Source of the DNA: Kitasatospora sp. MAA4
GTDB taxonomy: Bacteria; Actinomycetota; Actinomycetes; Streptomycetales; Streptomycetaceae
Length of the DNA stretch: 64,000 nt
Assembly (NCBI RefSeq): GCF_029893355.1
Contig: NZ_JARZAI010000008.1
Location: forward strand, 1 to 64,000
Direction of reading: 5' to 3'
In this document: one piece after another, positions 38,204 to 45,874 of the stretch
Layout: each line of letters begins with the position of its first letter
Numbering within the stretch: position 1 is the stretch's first letter
Notes under the pieces: generated by a model
Seen by the model: only the letters and a program-made list of their open reading frames with translations
Told to the model about the DNA's origin: nothing
The model's database searches: none
Position numbers and translations under genes: made by a program

Positions 38204-38968
38204 CTCCGAGAGGTAACGGCGGTCCGGTACGTGACGCCACTGCGAGAAGGCGGCTCGATGCCGGGCCTGGTGGAGGCCGACGACCGGCGCCTCTACGCGC
38301 TGAAGTGGTCCGGCGCGGCCCAGGGCCGCAAGGCGCTGGTCGCCGAGGTGCTGGCCGGCGAGATCGGCCGCGGGCTCGGACTGCCGGTGCCCGAGCTGGT
38401 CCGGATCGAGCTGGACCCGGTGCTGGCGCGCAGCGAGCCCGAGCAGCAGATCCAGGAGCAGATGCGGGCCAGCGGCGGGCTCAACATCGGTCTGGCCTTC
38501 CTCAGTGGCGCGCTCAACTTCGACCCGCTCTGCTTCGAGGTGGATGCCGCGCTGGCCGGCCGGGTGCTCTGGTTCGACGCGCTGATCGGCAACGTCGACC
38601 GCTCCTGGCGCAACCCCAACCTGCTGGTCGCCGACGGGCGGCTGCGGCTGATCGACCACGGTGCCTGCCTGATCTTCCACCACCACTGGCCCGGCGCCCC
38701 CGGCTGGACCCGCCGCCCCTACGACGCCGGCGACCACGCGCTCGCACGGTTCTCCCCCGACCTCGCGGCGGCCGACCTGGCGCTCGCCCCGCTCGCCACC
38801 GCCGAGCTGTTCGCGGCGGCGGCCGCGCGGATCCCCGACGACTTCCTGCTCGACGAGCCGGGCTTCGAGAGCCCCGACGAGGTCCGCGCCGCGTACGTCG
38901 CGCAGCTCTGCGCCCGGGTGGCGGGTCCGCGCGACTGGCTGCCCGTCCTGTCCGACTCCCCGAGGTGA
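38201..38968 (+). CDS. HipA-like kinase domain protein
   Basis: A 255-residue protein of the HipA_2 group. The kinase-like core is visible as LYALKWSGAAQGRKALVAEV, where the lysine is the likely ATP-binding residue, LWFDALIGNVDRSWRNPNLL as catalytic loop and LRLIDHGACLIF as metal-binding Asp motif. It is much shorter than the toxin HipA (about 440 residues) and has no HipB partner; instead it is paired with a DUF3037 gene four bases downstream. Whether it is a toxin, an antitoxin-coupled kinase or something else is unknown. Confidence 0.83.
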   Translation: MLREVTAVRYVTPLREGGSMPGLVEADDRRLYALKWSGAAQGRKALVAEVLAGEIGRGLGLPVPELVRIELDPVLARSEPEQQIQEQMRASGGLNIGLAFLSGALNFDPLCFEVDAALAGRVLWFDALIGNVDRSWRNPNLLVADGRLRLIDHGACLIFHHHWPGAPGWTRRPYDAGDHALARFSPDLAAADLALAPLATAELFAAAAARIPDDFLLDEPGFESPDEVRAAYVAQLCARVAGPRDWLPVLSDSPR

Positions 38969-38972
38969 CGCG

Positions 38973-39356
38973 GTGACGACCCTGCACGACTACGAGTACG
39001 CGCTGATCCGGGCGGTGCCCCGGGTGGAGCGCGGCGAGTGCGTCAACCTCGGCGTCCTGCTCTACTGCCGCCAGGCCGGCCGGCTGACGGCCCGCACGCT
39101 GCTGCCGCAGGCCAAGCTGCTGGCGCTCGACCCCGCGGTGGACCTGGACGGCGTGGCGCGGGCGCTGCGCGGCATCGAGGCGGTCTGCGCGGGCGGTGCG
39201 GCGGCCGGCCCGGCGGCCGGGGACAGCGCCGGACAGCGGTTCCGCTGGCTGACGGCCCCGCGCAGCGCCGTCGTCCAGCCCGGCCCGGTGCACACCGGCC
39301 TCACCGCCGACCCGGTGGCCGAGCTGGAGCACCTCTTCGAGCTGCTGGTCGGCTGA
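38973..39356 (+). CDS. DUF3037 family protein paired with HipA-like gene
   Basis: A 127-residue protein beginning YEYALIRAVPRVERGECVN, LGVLLYCRQAGRL, the DUF3037 hallmark. DUF3037 genes are regularly found next to short HipA-like genes. The GTG start lies four bases after the upstream stop, and the ribosome site GAGGTGA overlaps that stop, so the pair is tightly coupled. The function is unknown. Confidence 0.86.
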   Translation: MTTLHDYEYALIRAVPRVERGECVNLGVLLYCRQAGRLTARTLLPQAKLLALDPAVDLDGVARALRGIEAVCAGGAAAGPAAGDSAGQRFRWLTAPRSAVVQPGPVHTGLTADPVAELEHLFELLVG

Positions 39357-39400
39357 GAGGGTCCGCGAGCTGCTTGCCCGGGTCGAAACTGGAGTCATTA

Positions 39401-39419
39401 AAACGTTTATGCGTACCCT
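39401..39419 (+). promoter_or_regulatory. Palindrome and -10 element upstream of marR
   Basis: AAACGTTT (39401-39408) is a perfect palindrome lying just before TACCCT (39414-39419), which is six bases from the MarR ATG. Autoregulation of a leaderless transcript is a reasonable guess. Confidence 0.45.
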
Positions 39420-39425
39420 GATCGC

Positions 39426-39866
39426 ATGGCCCCGATGACGACCGCCGATTCTTGCGTGACCACCGCCGAGCTCATGGAGGCGGTGGCCGCCGTGGGTTCC
39501 GCGTACTTCCTGGACTTCGCCGCCGCCGCCGGCCGCCACGGGCTCAGCTCCTCGCAGGCCAAGGCGCTGGCCGTGGTGCTGGAACCGGTGCCGATGCGCG
39601 CCCTGGCCGGCCGACTCGGCTGCGACGCCTCCAACGTCACCGGCATCGTCGACCGCCTGGAGTCGCTGGGCCTGGCCCGCCGCGAGGCCGCCGCCGCCGA
39701 CCGCCGGGTGAAGATGGTGACCATCACCGACCAGGGCGCCGAGACCCTGCGCATGGTGCGCGCCGACATGACCCGCACCCACCATGCATTCGACTCGCTC
39801 GGCCCCGAGCAGCGGGCCGCGCTGAACGACCTCTGCCGCCAGGTGCTGCCCCTGCTGGGGGCCTGA
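39426..39866 (+). CDS. MarR-family transcriptional regulator
   Basis: A 146-residue winged-helix regulator with a typical MarR core: LSSSQAKALAVVLEPVPMRA, LGCDASNVTGIVDRLESLGL and the wing RREAAAADRRVKMVTITDQG. The N-terminal helix begins near residue 14. No obvious target gene is adjacent; the neighbours are a DUF3037 gene and a SHOCT protein. Two in-frame ATGs (39426 and 39435) are possible; 39426 fits the leaderless spacing. Confidence 0.88.
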   Translation: MAPMTTADSCVTTAELMEAVAAVGSAYFLDFAAAAGRHGLSSSQAKALAVVLEPVPMRALAGRLGCDASNVTGIVDRLESLGLARREAAAADRRVKMVTITDQGAETLRMVRADMTRTHHAFDSLGPEQRAALNDLCRQVLPLLGA

Positions 39867-39922
39867 ACGGCGGGGCGGGGCAGCCTCCTTGCCGACGGGC
39901 GACGCCGAGCGACGCCCTTTTT

Positions 39923-39935
39923 GTCATGGTATGAC
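39923..39935. promoter_or_regulatory. Inverted repeat GTCAT-GGT-ATGAC
   Basis: A perfect 5-bp inverted repeat with a 3-base spacer in the gap between marR and the SHOCT gene. It could be an operator; no promoter boxes are clearly associated. Confidence 0.3.
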
Positions 39936-40018
39936 TCGATTAACCGCCCCTCCTCTGTGGGCGGCCCTGACTGCCGAGTGGTCGCCGCGCCGCGGGGGCC
40001 CGCCGCTAGGGGAGTGCC

Positions 40019-40456
40019 ATGACCACCTACTCGTTTGCTGCGAGCAACTACCCGCTGCTGGACCTGTTCTGGACGATGCTGGAGTTCTTCCTCTGGATCG
40101 TCTGGCTGTTCCTCCTCTTCAAGGTCATCAGTGACATCTTCCGAAGTCACGACATGGGCGGGTGGGGGAAGGCCGGCTGGACGGTGTTCGTGATCGTGCT
40201 CCCGCTGATCGGTGTGCTCGCCTACCTCATCGCGCGCGGTGGCTCGATGGGTCAGCGCGACCTCGAACAGGCACAGAAGGCGGACGCCGCCTTCAAGGCG
40301 TACATCCGGGACGCGGCGACCAGCGACGCAGGGGGCGGCGGGTCGACCGCGACGAGCGGCCACGTCGACCAACTCGCCCGGCTGGCGGAGCTGAAGAGCA
40401 GTGGCGCGATCTCCGAGGAGGAGTTCCAGAAGGCGAAGGACAAACTGCTCGCCTGA
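40019..40456 (+). CDS. Membrane protein with PLDc_N and SHOCT domains
   Basis: A 145-residue protein. Two membrane helices (about 17-40 and 53-75) flank a short DMGGWGKAGWTVFVIVLP segment typical of the PLDc_N domain. A charged helix and Gly-rich linker follow, then a C-terminal SHOCT motif (ELKSSGAISEEEFQKAKDKL). SHOCT domains are short oligomerisation or localisation motifs; the function is unknown. AGGGGAG lies four bases before the ATG. Confidence 0.87.
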   Translation: MTTYSFAASNYPLLDLFWTMLEFFLWIVWLFLLFKVISDIFRSHDMGGWGKAGWTVFVIVLPLIGVLAYLIARGGSMGQRDLEQAQKADAAFKAYIRDAATSDAGGGGSTATSGHVDQLARLAELKSSGAISEEEFQKAKDKLLA

Positions 40457-40475
40457 GCTGGGCGACGAGTCCGGG

Positions 40476-40506
40476 CAGCCGAGGGCGGCAGCGCTGACCT
40501 CGGCTG
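40476..40506 (+). terminator. Terminator after the SHOCT gene
   Basis: CAGCCGAGG and CCTCGGCTG pair as a 9-bp stem around 13 bases. The hairpin ends directly beside the purB -10 element. Confidence 0.55.
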
Positions 40507-40519
40507 TTAGGCTTCCTAA
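40507..40519 (+). promoter_or_regulatory. purB -10 region with palindrome
   Basis: TTAGG-CTT-CCTAA is a perfect inverted repeat that contains TAGGCT (40508-40513), a -10-like box eight bases before the purB GTG. There is no ribosome site. A repressor on this palindrome would block the promoter. Confidence 0.45.
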
Positions 40520-40521
40520 GC

Positions 40522-41952
40522 GTGAGCGCGAAGCCCCAGATCCCCAATGTCCTGGCCTCCCGGTACGCTTCGGCGACCCTGGCCCAGCTGTGGTCCCCCG
40601 AGCACAAGGTGGTCCTCGAACGCCACCTGTGGCTCGCCGTCCTCAAGGCTCAGCAGGATCTCGGGATCGCCGTCCCCGAGACCGCCGTGGCCGACTACGA
40701 GCGGGTCGTCGACCAGGTCGACCTGGAGTCGATCGCCCGCCGCGAGCGGGCCACCCGGCACGATGTGAAGGCCCGGATCGAGGAGTTCAGCGACCTCGCC
40801 GGCCACGAGCAGATCCACAAGGGGATGACCTCCCGGGATCTGACCGAGAACGTCGAGCAGTTGCAGATCCGGCAGTCCCTGGAGCACGTGCGGGACCGTA
40901 CGGTCGCCGTCCTGGCCCGGCTGGCCCGGCTCGCGGCGCAGCACTCCGAGCTGGTCATGGCGGGGCGTTCGCACAACGTCGCCGCGCAGGCCACCACGCT
41001 CGGCAAGCGCTTCGCGACCGTCGCCGACGAGCTGCTGGTCGCCTTCGCGCGGCTGGAGGAGCTGATCGCCCGCTACCCGCTGCGCGGGATCAAGGGCCCG
41101 GTCGGCACCGCCCAGGACATGCTCGACCTGCTCGGCGGCGATGCCGACAAGCTGGCCGAGCTGGAGCAGCGGGTGGCCGGCCACCTCGGCTTCGACAACG
41201 TGCTGACCTCGGTCGGCCAGGTCTACCCGCGCTCGCTCGACTTCGAGGTGCTCTCCGCGCTGGTCCAGCTCTCGGCCGCGCCGTCCAGCCTGGCCAAGAC
41301 GATCCGCCTGATGGCCGGCCACGAGCTGGTCACCGAGGGCTTCAAGGCGGGCCAGGTCGGCTCCTCCGCGATGCCGCACAAGATGAACACCCGCTCCTGC
41401 GAGCGCGTCAACGGCCTGGCCGTCATCCTGCGCGGGTACGCCTCGATGACCGCCGAGCTGGCCGGCGACCAGTGGAACGAGGGTGACGTCTCCTGCTCGG
41501 TGGTGCGCCGGGTGGCCCTGCCGGACGCGTTCTTCGCCTTCGACGGCCTGCTGGAGACCTTCCTGACCGTGCTGGAGGAGTTCGGCGCGTTCCCCGCGGT
41601 GATCGAGGCCGAGCTCGACCGCTACCTGCCGTTCCTGGCCACCACCAAGGTGCTGATGGGCGCGGTGCGCGCGGGCGTGGGCCGCGAGACCGGCCACGAG
41701 GTGATCAAGGAGCACGCCGTCGCCTCCGCGCTGGCGATGCGGGCCGGCGCCCGGCACAACGAGCTGCTCGACCGGCTCGCCGCCGACGAGCGGATGCCGC
41801 TCGACCGGGCCGCCCTGGACGCGCTGCTCGCCGACCGGCTCTCCTTCACCGGCGCGGCCGGTGCGCAGGTGGCCGAGGTGGTCCGCCGGGTGGAGCTGGT
41901 CGCCGACCGCTACCCCGAGGCCGCCAAGTACGCCCCGGGCGACATCCTCTAG
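40522..41952 (+). CDS. purB: Adenylosuccinate lyase
   Basis: A 476-residue enzyme of the fumarase/aspartase superfamily acting twice in purine synthesis: it releases fumarate from SAICAR and from adenylosuccinate. The superfamily signature GSSAMPHKMN begins at residue 280. HKGMTSRDLTENVEQL and AGRSHNVAAQATTLGKRFAT contribute the other substrate-binding stretches. Length and form match the actinobacterial PurB. The stop codon forms a shared CTAG with the stop of the convergent efflux gene. The GTG start appears leaderless. Confidence 0.96.
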   Translation: MSAKPQIPNVLASRYASATLAQLWSPEHKVVLERHLWLAVLKAQQDLGIAVPETAVADYERVVDQVDLESIARRERATRHDVKARIEEFSDLAGHEQIHKGMTSRDLTENVEQLQIRQSLEHVRDRTVAVLARLARLAAQHSELVMAGRSHNVAAQATTLGKRFATVADELLVAFARLEELIARYPLRGIKGPVGTAQDMLDLLGGDADKLAELEQRVAGHLGFDNVLTSVGQVYPRSLDFEVLSALVQLSAAPSSLAKTIRLMAGHELVTEGFKAGQVGSSAMPHKMNTRSCERVNGLAVILRGYASMTAELAGDQWNEGDVSCSVVRRVALPDAFFAFDGLLETFLTVLEEFGAFPAVIEAELDRYLPFLATTKVLMGAVRAGVGRETGHEVIKEHAVASALAMRAGARHNELLDRLAADERMPLDRAALDALLADRLSFTGAAGAQVAEVVRRVELVADRYPEAAKYAPGDIL

Positions 41953-43466
41953 CTCTCGCCCGTACCCGGCCCCGCCGCGCCCGGACACTCGTGTCCCGGG
42001 TCCACCGGCGGGGCCGTCGTGCTGCAGTACCAGGACGTGTCGGGCTCGGCCGCCACCGGCGCGCGGCTGCCCGGCACGGTGGCCGCCGCCAGCAGCCCGG
42101 ACGCCACCAGCAGGCCCGCGCAGATCAGCATCGCGGTGCGGAAGGACGAGTTCACCGCCGCCGGGTGCTGGTACTGCTCGCCGCTCAGCCCGGCCAGCAG
42201 CGGCAGCGCCGCCACCGCCAGCAGGCCGGCCGCGCGGGCGGCCGCGTTGTTCACGCCGCTGGCGATCCCGGCCCGCCGCACGTCCACGGCCCCCAGCACG
42301 GTCGCGGTCAGCGGGGCCACCAGCAGCGTCAGCCCGACGCCGAAGACCAGGGCGGCCGGCAGGACGTCCGCCCAGTACGAGGCGCCCGCGCCGATCCGCA
42401 GCATCAGCAGGACGCCGCCCGCGCAGACCAGCGGACCGGCGGTGAGCGGGACCCGCGGGCCGATCCGGGTGGCGAGGCGGCCCGAGCGGGCCGAGAACAG
42501 CAGCATCAGCAGGGTGACCGGCGCGAAGGCGACCCCGGCGACCAGCGGCGTGAACCTCGCGACCGTCTGCAGCTGCACCTGAAGGAAGAAGAAGACCCCG
42601 CTCAGGGCGCCGTAGACACCCAGCGTAACCAGGTTGACCACGGTGAACAGCCGGGAGTCGAAGAGCTCCAGCGGCAGCATCGGCTGCGGGCTGCGCCGCT
42701 CCACGCGTACGAACGCCCAGCCCAGCAGCAGCCCGGCGGCCGCCGCGACCCAGACGCCCGCGGACACCCCGCCCCCGGCCGCGGTCAGCGCGTAGGTGAC
42801 CCCGCCGAGCGCGAGCGCCGCCAGCGCGGCGCCGGAGACGTCGAAGCTGCCCGTCGCCTGCTCGTCGCGGCTCTCGGGTACGTGGCGCAGGGTCACCAGC
42901 GCGACGACCGCGGCCACCGGCAGGTTGAGCACGAAGATCCACCGCCAGCCGGGGCCGTCCACCAGCCAGCCGCCCAGGAAGGGGCCGACCGCGGTGGCCA
43001 CCCCGCCCAGGCCCGACCAGGCGCCGACCGCGGCCGAGCGGTCGTCGGGGTGGAAGGTGGCCTGCAGCAGGGCGAGCGAGCCGGGGGTGAGCAGCGCGCC
43101 GCCGATGCCCTGCAGAGCACGCGCGGCGATCAACACGCCGACGCTGGGGGCGAGGGCACAGAGGCCGGAGGCGGCGGCGAACCAGAAGACGCCGATCACG
43201 AAGACCCGGCGCCGCCCGTAGCGGTCGCCGAGTGCGCCGCCGAGCAGGATCAGGCCGGCCAGCGTGAGCAGGTAGGCGTTGAGCGTCCACTGCAGGGAGG
43301 CCAGCGAGGCGCCGAGGTCGGCGCCGATCCGGGGCAGCGCGACGTTGACGACGGTGCCGTCCAGCATCGCCATGCCGGAGCCGAGCGCGGCGGCCAGGAC
43401 CACCCAGCGCCCCTGGCGGCTGGCCAGGCGCAGACTGCCGGCGGGCGGGATACGACGCGGTGTCAT
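41949..43466 (-). CDS. DHA2-family MFS efflux transporter
   Basis: A 505-residue 14-helix drug:proton antiporter. Motif A is GGALGDRYGRRRVFVIG; the DHA2 first helix is GMAMLDGTVVNVALPRIG; LTPGSLALLQATFHPDDRSA lies at the motif C region. The hydrophilic C-terminal tail is encoded by DNA that also forms the purB terminator. ATG 43466 is taken, although GGAG is directly against it; a GTG at 43511 is also in frame. The stop codon overlaps that of purB. Confidence 0.86.
   Translation of the reverse strand: MTPRRIPPAGSLRLASRQGRWVVLAAALGSGMAMLDGTVVNVALPRIGADLGASLASLQWTLNAYLLTLAGLILLGGALGDRYGRRRVFVIGVFWFAAASGLCALAPSVGVLIAARALQGIGGALLTPGSLALLQATFHPDDRSAAVGAWSGLGGVATAVGPFLGGWLVDGPGWRWIFVLNLPVAAVVALVTLRHVPESRDEQATGSFDVSGAALAALALGGVTYALTAAGGGVSAGVWVAAAAGLLLGWAFVRVERRSPQPMLPLELFDSRLFTVVNLVTLGVYGALSGVFFFLQVQLQTVARFTPLVAGVAFAPVTLLMLLFSARSGRLATRIGPRVPLTAGPLVCAGGVLLMLRIGAGASYWADVLPAALVFGVGLTLLVAPLTATVLGAVDVRRAGIASGVNNAAARAAGLLAVAALPLLAGLSGEQYQHPAAVNSSFRTAMLICAGLLVASGLLAAATVPGSRAPVAAEPDTSWYCSTTAPPVDPGHECPGAAGPGTGES
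41969..42015 (+). terminator. purB terminator inside the convergent gene
   Basis: GGCCCCGCCG (41969-41978) pairs with CGGCGGGGCC (42006-42015), and inside the loop CCGGACAC pairs with GTGTCC to form a second hairpin. The structure lies 17 bases after the purB stop, within the coding sequence of the efflux gene on the other strand. Confidence 0.65.
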
Positions 43467-43600
43467 CTCCAGGATCCGATCACGATCCGATCCTGCGGGA
43501 CACGGCCGCACGGCGCTACAGGGCGTCGCGCGCGGCCGGTGCGCGCGCGGTACGTTCTGGGTGTGATGTCCGTTCTGTGCTACCGACGGGCGGAGAGTCA

Positions 43601-45241
43601 GTGAGCGAGGAGCCCGCCGCGCACGTCGATGCGTCCGAGGCGATGGCGGCGACCGGGATCGGCTGCTTCGAGTGGGTCCCGGCCACTGGCCGCTTCACGC
43701 TGGACGCCGTCGGACTGCGGGTCTTCGACCTGCGTCCGGAGGAGTACGACGGCACGGCGGACGACCTGGCCCAGCGGATCCCGCCGGAGGAGGAGACCCG
43801 GCTGTTCGCACTCGTCGAGGACATCGTCGCGGGCCGCAGCGACGCCTACAGCAGCTACTTCCGGATCCGCCGCCGAGACGGCTCGCTGCGCTGGACCCAC
43901 ACCCAGGGCCAGGTGGTCCGCGACCCGGCCCGGCCGGGGATCCGGGTGGTCGGCGTGGTGCGCGACGCGACCCAGGAGCTCGCGCACTCGGCGCTGCGCC
44001 TGATGGCCGAGGACGACCGGCGCCACCAGGAGGACGCGCTGCGCGAGGTGGCGCGGGCGCTGGGCGAGGCGCTCACCGTCCAGGACGTGGTGGACGTGCT
44101 GACCGGCGACCAGAGCATGCGCCGGCTGGGCACCCAGGGCATCACCCTGGGCGTGATCGACCAGGGACGGCTGCGGCTGGTCGGCGCGGTGGGCGAGGTC
44201 AACGTGCGGGTGCGCGCCGTGCAGCGGGCCCGGCTGTCCGAGCCCTGGCCGCTCAACGACGTGGTGCGCTCCGGCGAGCCGAGCTTCTTCACCTCCCGCA
44301 CGGTCTTCCTGCGCCGCTACCCGCTCCTGGCCCCGTACGTGGGCGACAGCCGCGCCACGGCGGCGGCCTTCCTGCCGCTGGTCGCGCAGGGCCGCCCGGT
44401 CGGGGCGATCGCGCTGGTCTACGAGGGCAAGCGGGGTTTCAACAGCGAGGACCGCACCCTGCTGACCGCGCTCTCCAGCGCCATCGCGCAGTCCCTCCAG
44501 CGGGCGATGCTGGTGGACCAGTCGCGGGAGATCGCGGCGGGCCTGCAGAGCGCGATGCTGCCGCGGCGGCTGCCGTCGCTGACCGGCGGCAGCCTGGCGG
44601 TGCGCTACCGGACGGCCCGGGTGGGCACCTGGATCGGCGGGGACTGGTACGACGCGGTGCCGCTGGCGGGCGGCGGCGTGGGCGTGGCGATCGGGGACGT
44701 CCAGGGCCACGACACCGAGGCGGCCGCCGTGATGGGCCAGCTGCGGATCGCGATGACGGCGTACGCGGCCGAGGGGCACAGCAGCGAGAGCGTCCTGATG
44801 CGCGCCTCGGCGTTCCTCACCGAGCTGCACGCGGACCGGTTCGCCACCTGCCTGTACGCGCAGGTGTCGCTCGCCACCGGCGCGGTCCGGGCCGCGAACG
44901 CCGGCCACCTGCCGCCGCTGGTGCGGCACGCGGGTGGCACGGTGGAGCGGATCGAGGTGGCCGGCGGGCCCCCGCTGGGACTGCCGGCCGAGTTGGGGCC
45001 GCCGTCCTACCCCCGGACCTCCTTCCACCTGGCGCCGGGCTCCACCCTGCTGCTCTACAGCGACGGCCTGGTGGAGCGGCCCGGCGAGGACCTCGACCAG
45101 GGCCTCGACCGGCTGGCCGCGGTCTTCGCGACCGGTCCCACCCCGCTCTCCGCGCTCGCCGACCACGTCCGCGACACGCTGAGCGAGCGGCTGGACGCCG
45201 AGGACGACGCGGCGATGCTGCTCCTGCACCGGGACGCCTGA
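43601..45241 (+). CDS. PAS-GAF-SpoIIE (PP2C) phosphatase, first copy
   Basis: A 546-residue signalling protein. A PAS domain covers about 10-130 (GCFEWVPATGRFTLDAVGLR, SSYFRIRRRDGSLRW). A GAF domain covers about 150-310. A SpoIIE-type PP2C phosphatase forms the C-terminus (about 325-545), with its metal-binding Asp residues in GGDWYDAVPL, AIGDVQGHDTEAA, NAGHLPPL and LLYSDGLVER. Such proteins dephosphorylate anti-anti-sigma factors in stress or development circuits; the partner is not in the window. GTG 43601 has GGAGAG close upstream. Confidence 0.9.
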   Translation: MSEEPAAHVDASEAMAATGIGCFEWVPATGRFTLDAVGLRVFDLRPEEYDGTADDLAQRIPPEEETRLFALVEDIVAGRSDAYSSYFRIRRRDGSLRWTHTQGQVVRDPARPGIRVVGVVRDATQELAHSALRLMAEDDRRHQEDALREVARALGEALTVQDVVDVLTGDQSMRRLGTQGITLGVIDQGRLRLVGAVGEVNVRVRAVQRARLSEPWPLNDVVRSGEPSFFTSRTVFLRRYPLLAPYVGDSRATAAAFLPLVAQGRPVGAIALVYEGKRGFNSEDRTLLTALSSAIAQSLQRAMLVDQSREIAAGLQSAMLPRRLPSLTGGSLAVRYRTARVGTWIGGDWYDAVPLAGGGVGVAIGDVQGHDTEAAAVMGQLRIAMTAYAAEGHSSESVLMRASAFLTELHADRFATCLYAQVSLATGAVRAANAGHLPPLVRHAGGTVERIEVAGGPPLGLPAELGPPSYPRTSFHLAPGSTLLLYSDGLVERPGEDLDQGLDRLAAVFATGPTPLSALADHVRDTLSERLDAEDDAAMLLLHRDA

Positions 45242-45376
45242 CCCGGCGTCAAGGGCGCGTCAAGGCTTGCGGGCCGGGCGTACGGCAGGCGTCAAGAGGC
45301 AGCGCGGGCCCGGCGGTTCGGGGCTCCAATGGAGGTGGACCCGGGGATCGGCGGGCGCGGAGAGGAAGCGATCGAG

Positions 45377-45874
45377 ATGGCCGGAATCGACACGGCACAG
45401 GGCAGGCGGGTCGTGGTCGGCCTCAGCGGCTCGGCGAGCAGTCTGGCGGCCCTCTACCGCGCGGTCGGCGAGGCCGGGCGGCTGGGCGCCGTGCTGGTGC
45501 CGGTGGCCGCCTGGCAGCGGGCGGACGAGGTGCTGCGGCCGTTCGACGACCCGGAGAGCCAGGCGCGCCGGCGGCTGGACGCGGCCTTCGAGCAGGCCTT
45601 CGGCGGCTACCCGTCGGGCCTGCTGATCCACCCCGAGGTGCTCAGGGCCGAGGCCGCGCAGGCGCTGCTGGCCGCCGCCGACCGCCCCACCGACCTGCTG
45701 GTCGTCGGCAGCGGCCGGCCCGGCCGGCTGCACCGGCACCTCGGCCCGGTGGCCCGCTACTGCAAGGCGCACGCCGGGTGCGAGGTGCTGGTGGTTCCGC
45801 CGTCCGAGCTGCTGGAGAACCCGCGGCCCGGACGGCTTCGGCTGGCTCAGCCCACCGGGAGCGCCTGGGTCTGA
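45377..45874 (+). CDS. Universal stress protein-like
   Basis: A 165-residue single-domain protein of the adenine-nucleotide alpha-hydrolase fold: RVVVGLSGSASSLAALYRAV at the N-terminus, DLLVVGSGRPGRLHRHLGPV and the final CEVLVVPPSE. The Gly-x2-Gly-x9-Gly-Ser/Thr ATP loop is only partly matched, so ATP binding is uncertain. GAGAGGAA lies about ten bases before ATG 45377. The 3' end overlaps the convergent efflux gene by 28 bases. Confidence 0.82.
   Translation: MAGIDTAQGRRVVVGLSGSASSLAALYRAVGEAGRLGAVLVPVAAWQRADEVLRPFDDPESQARRRLDAAFEQAFGGYPSGLLIHPEVLRAEAAQALLAAADRPTDLLVVGSGRPGRLHRHLGPVARYCKAHAGCEVLVVPPSELLENPRPGRLRLAQPTGSAWV

Noticed and set aside
38201..39356. A classic HipBA toxin-antitoxin system.
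   Set aside because: The protein is far shorter than HipA and there is no HipB-like helix-turn-helix gene; only a HipA-like/DUF3037 pair can be supported.
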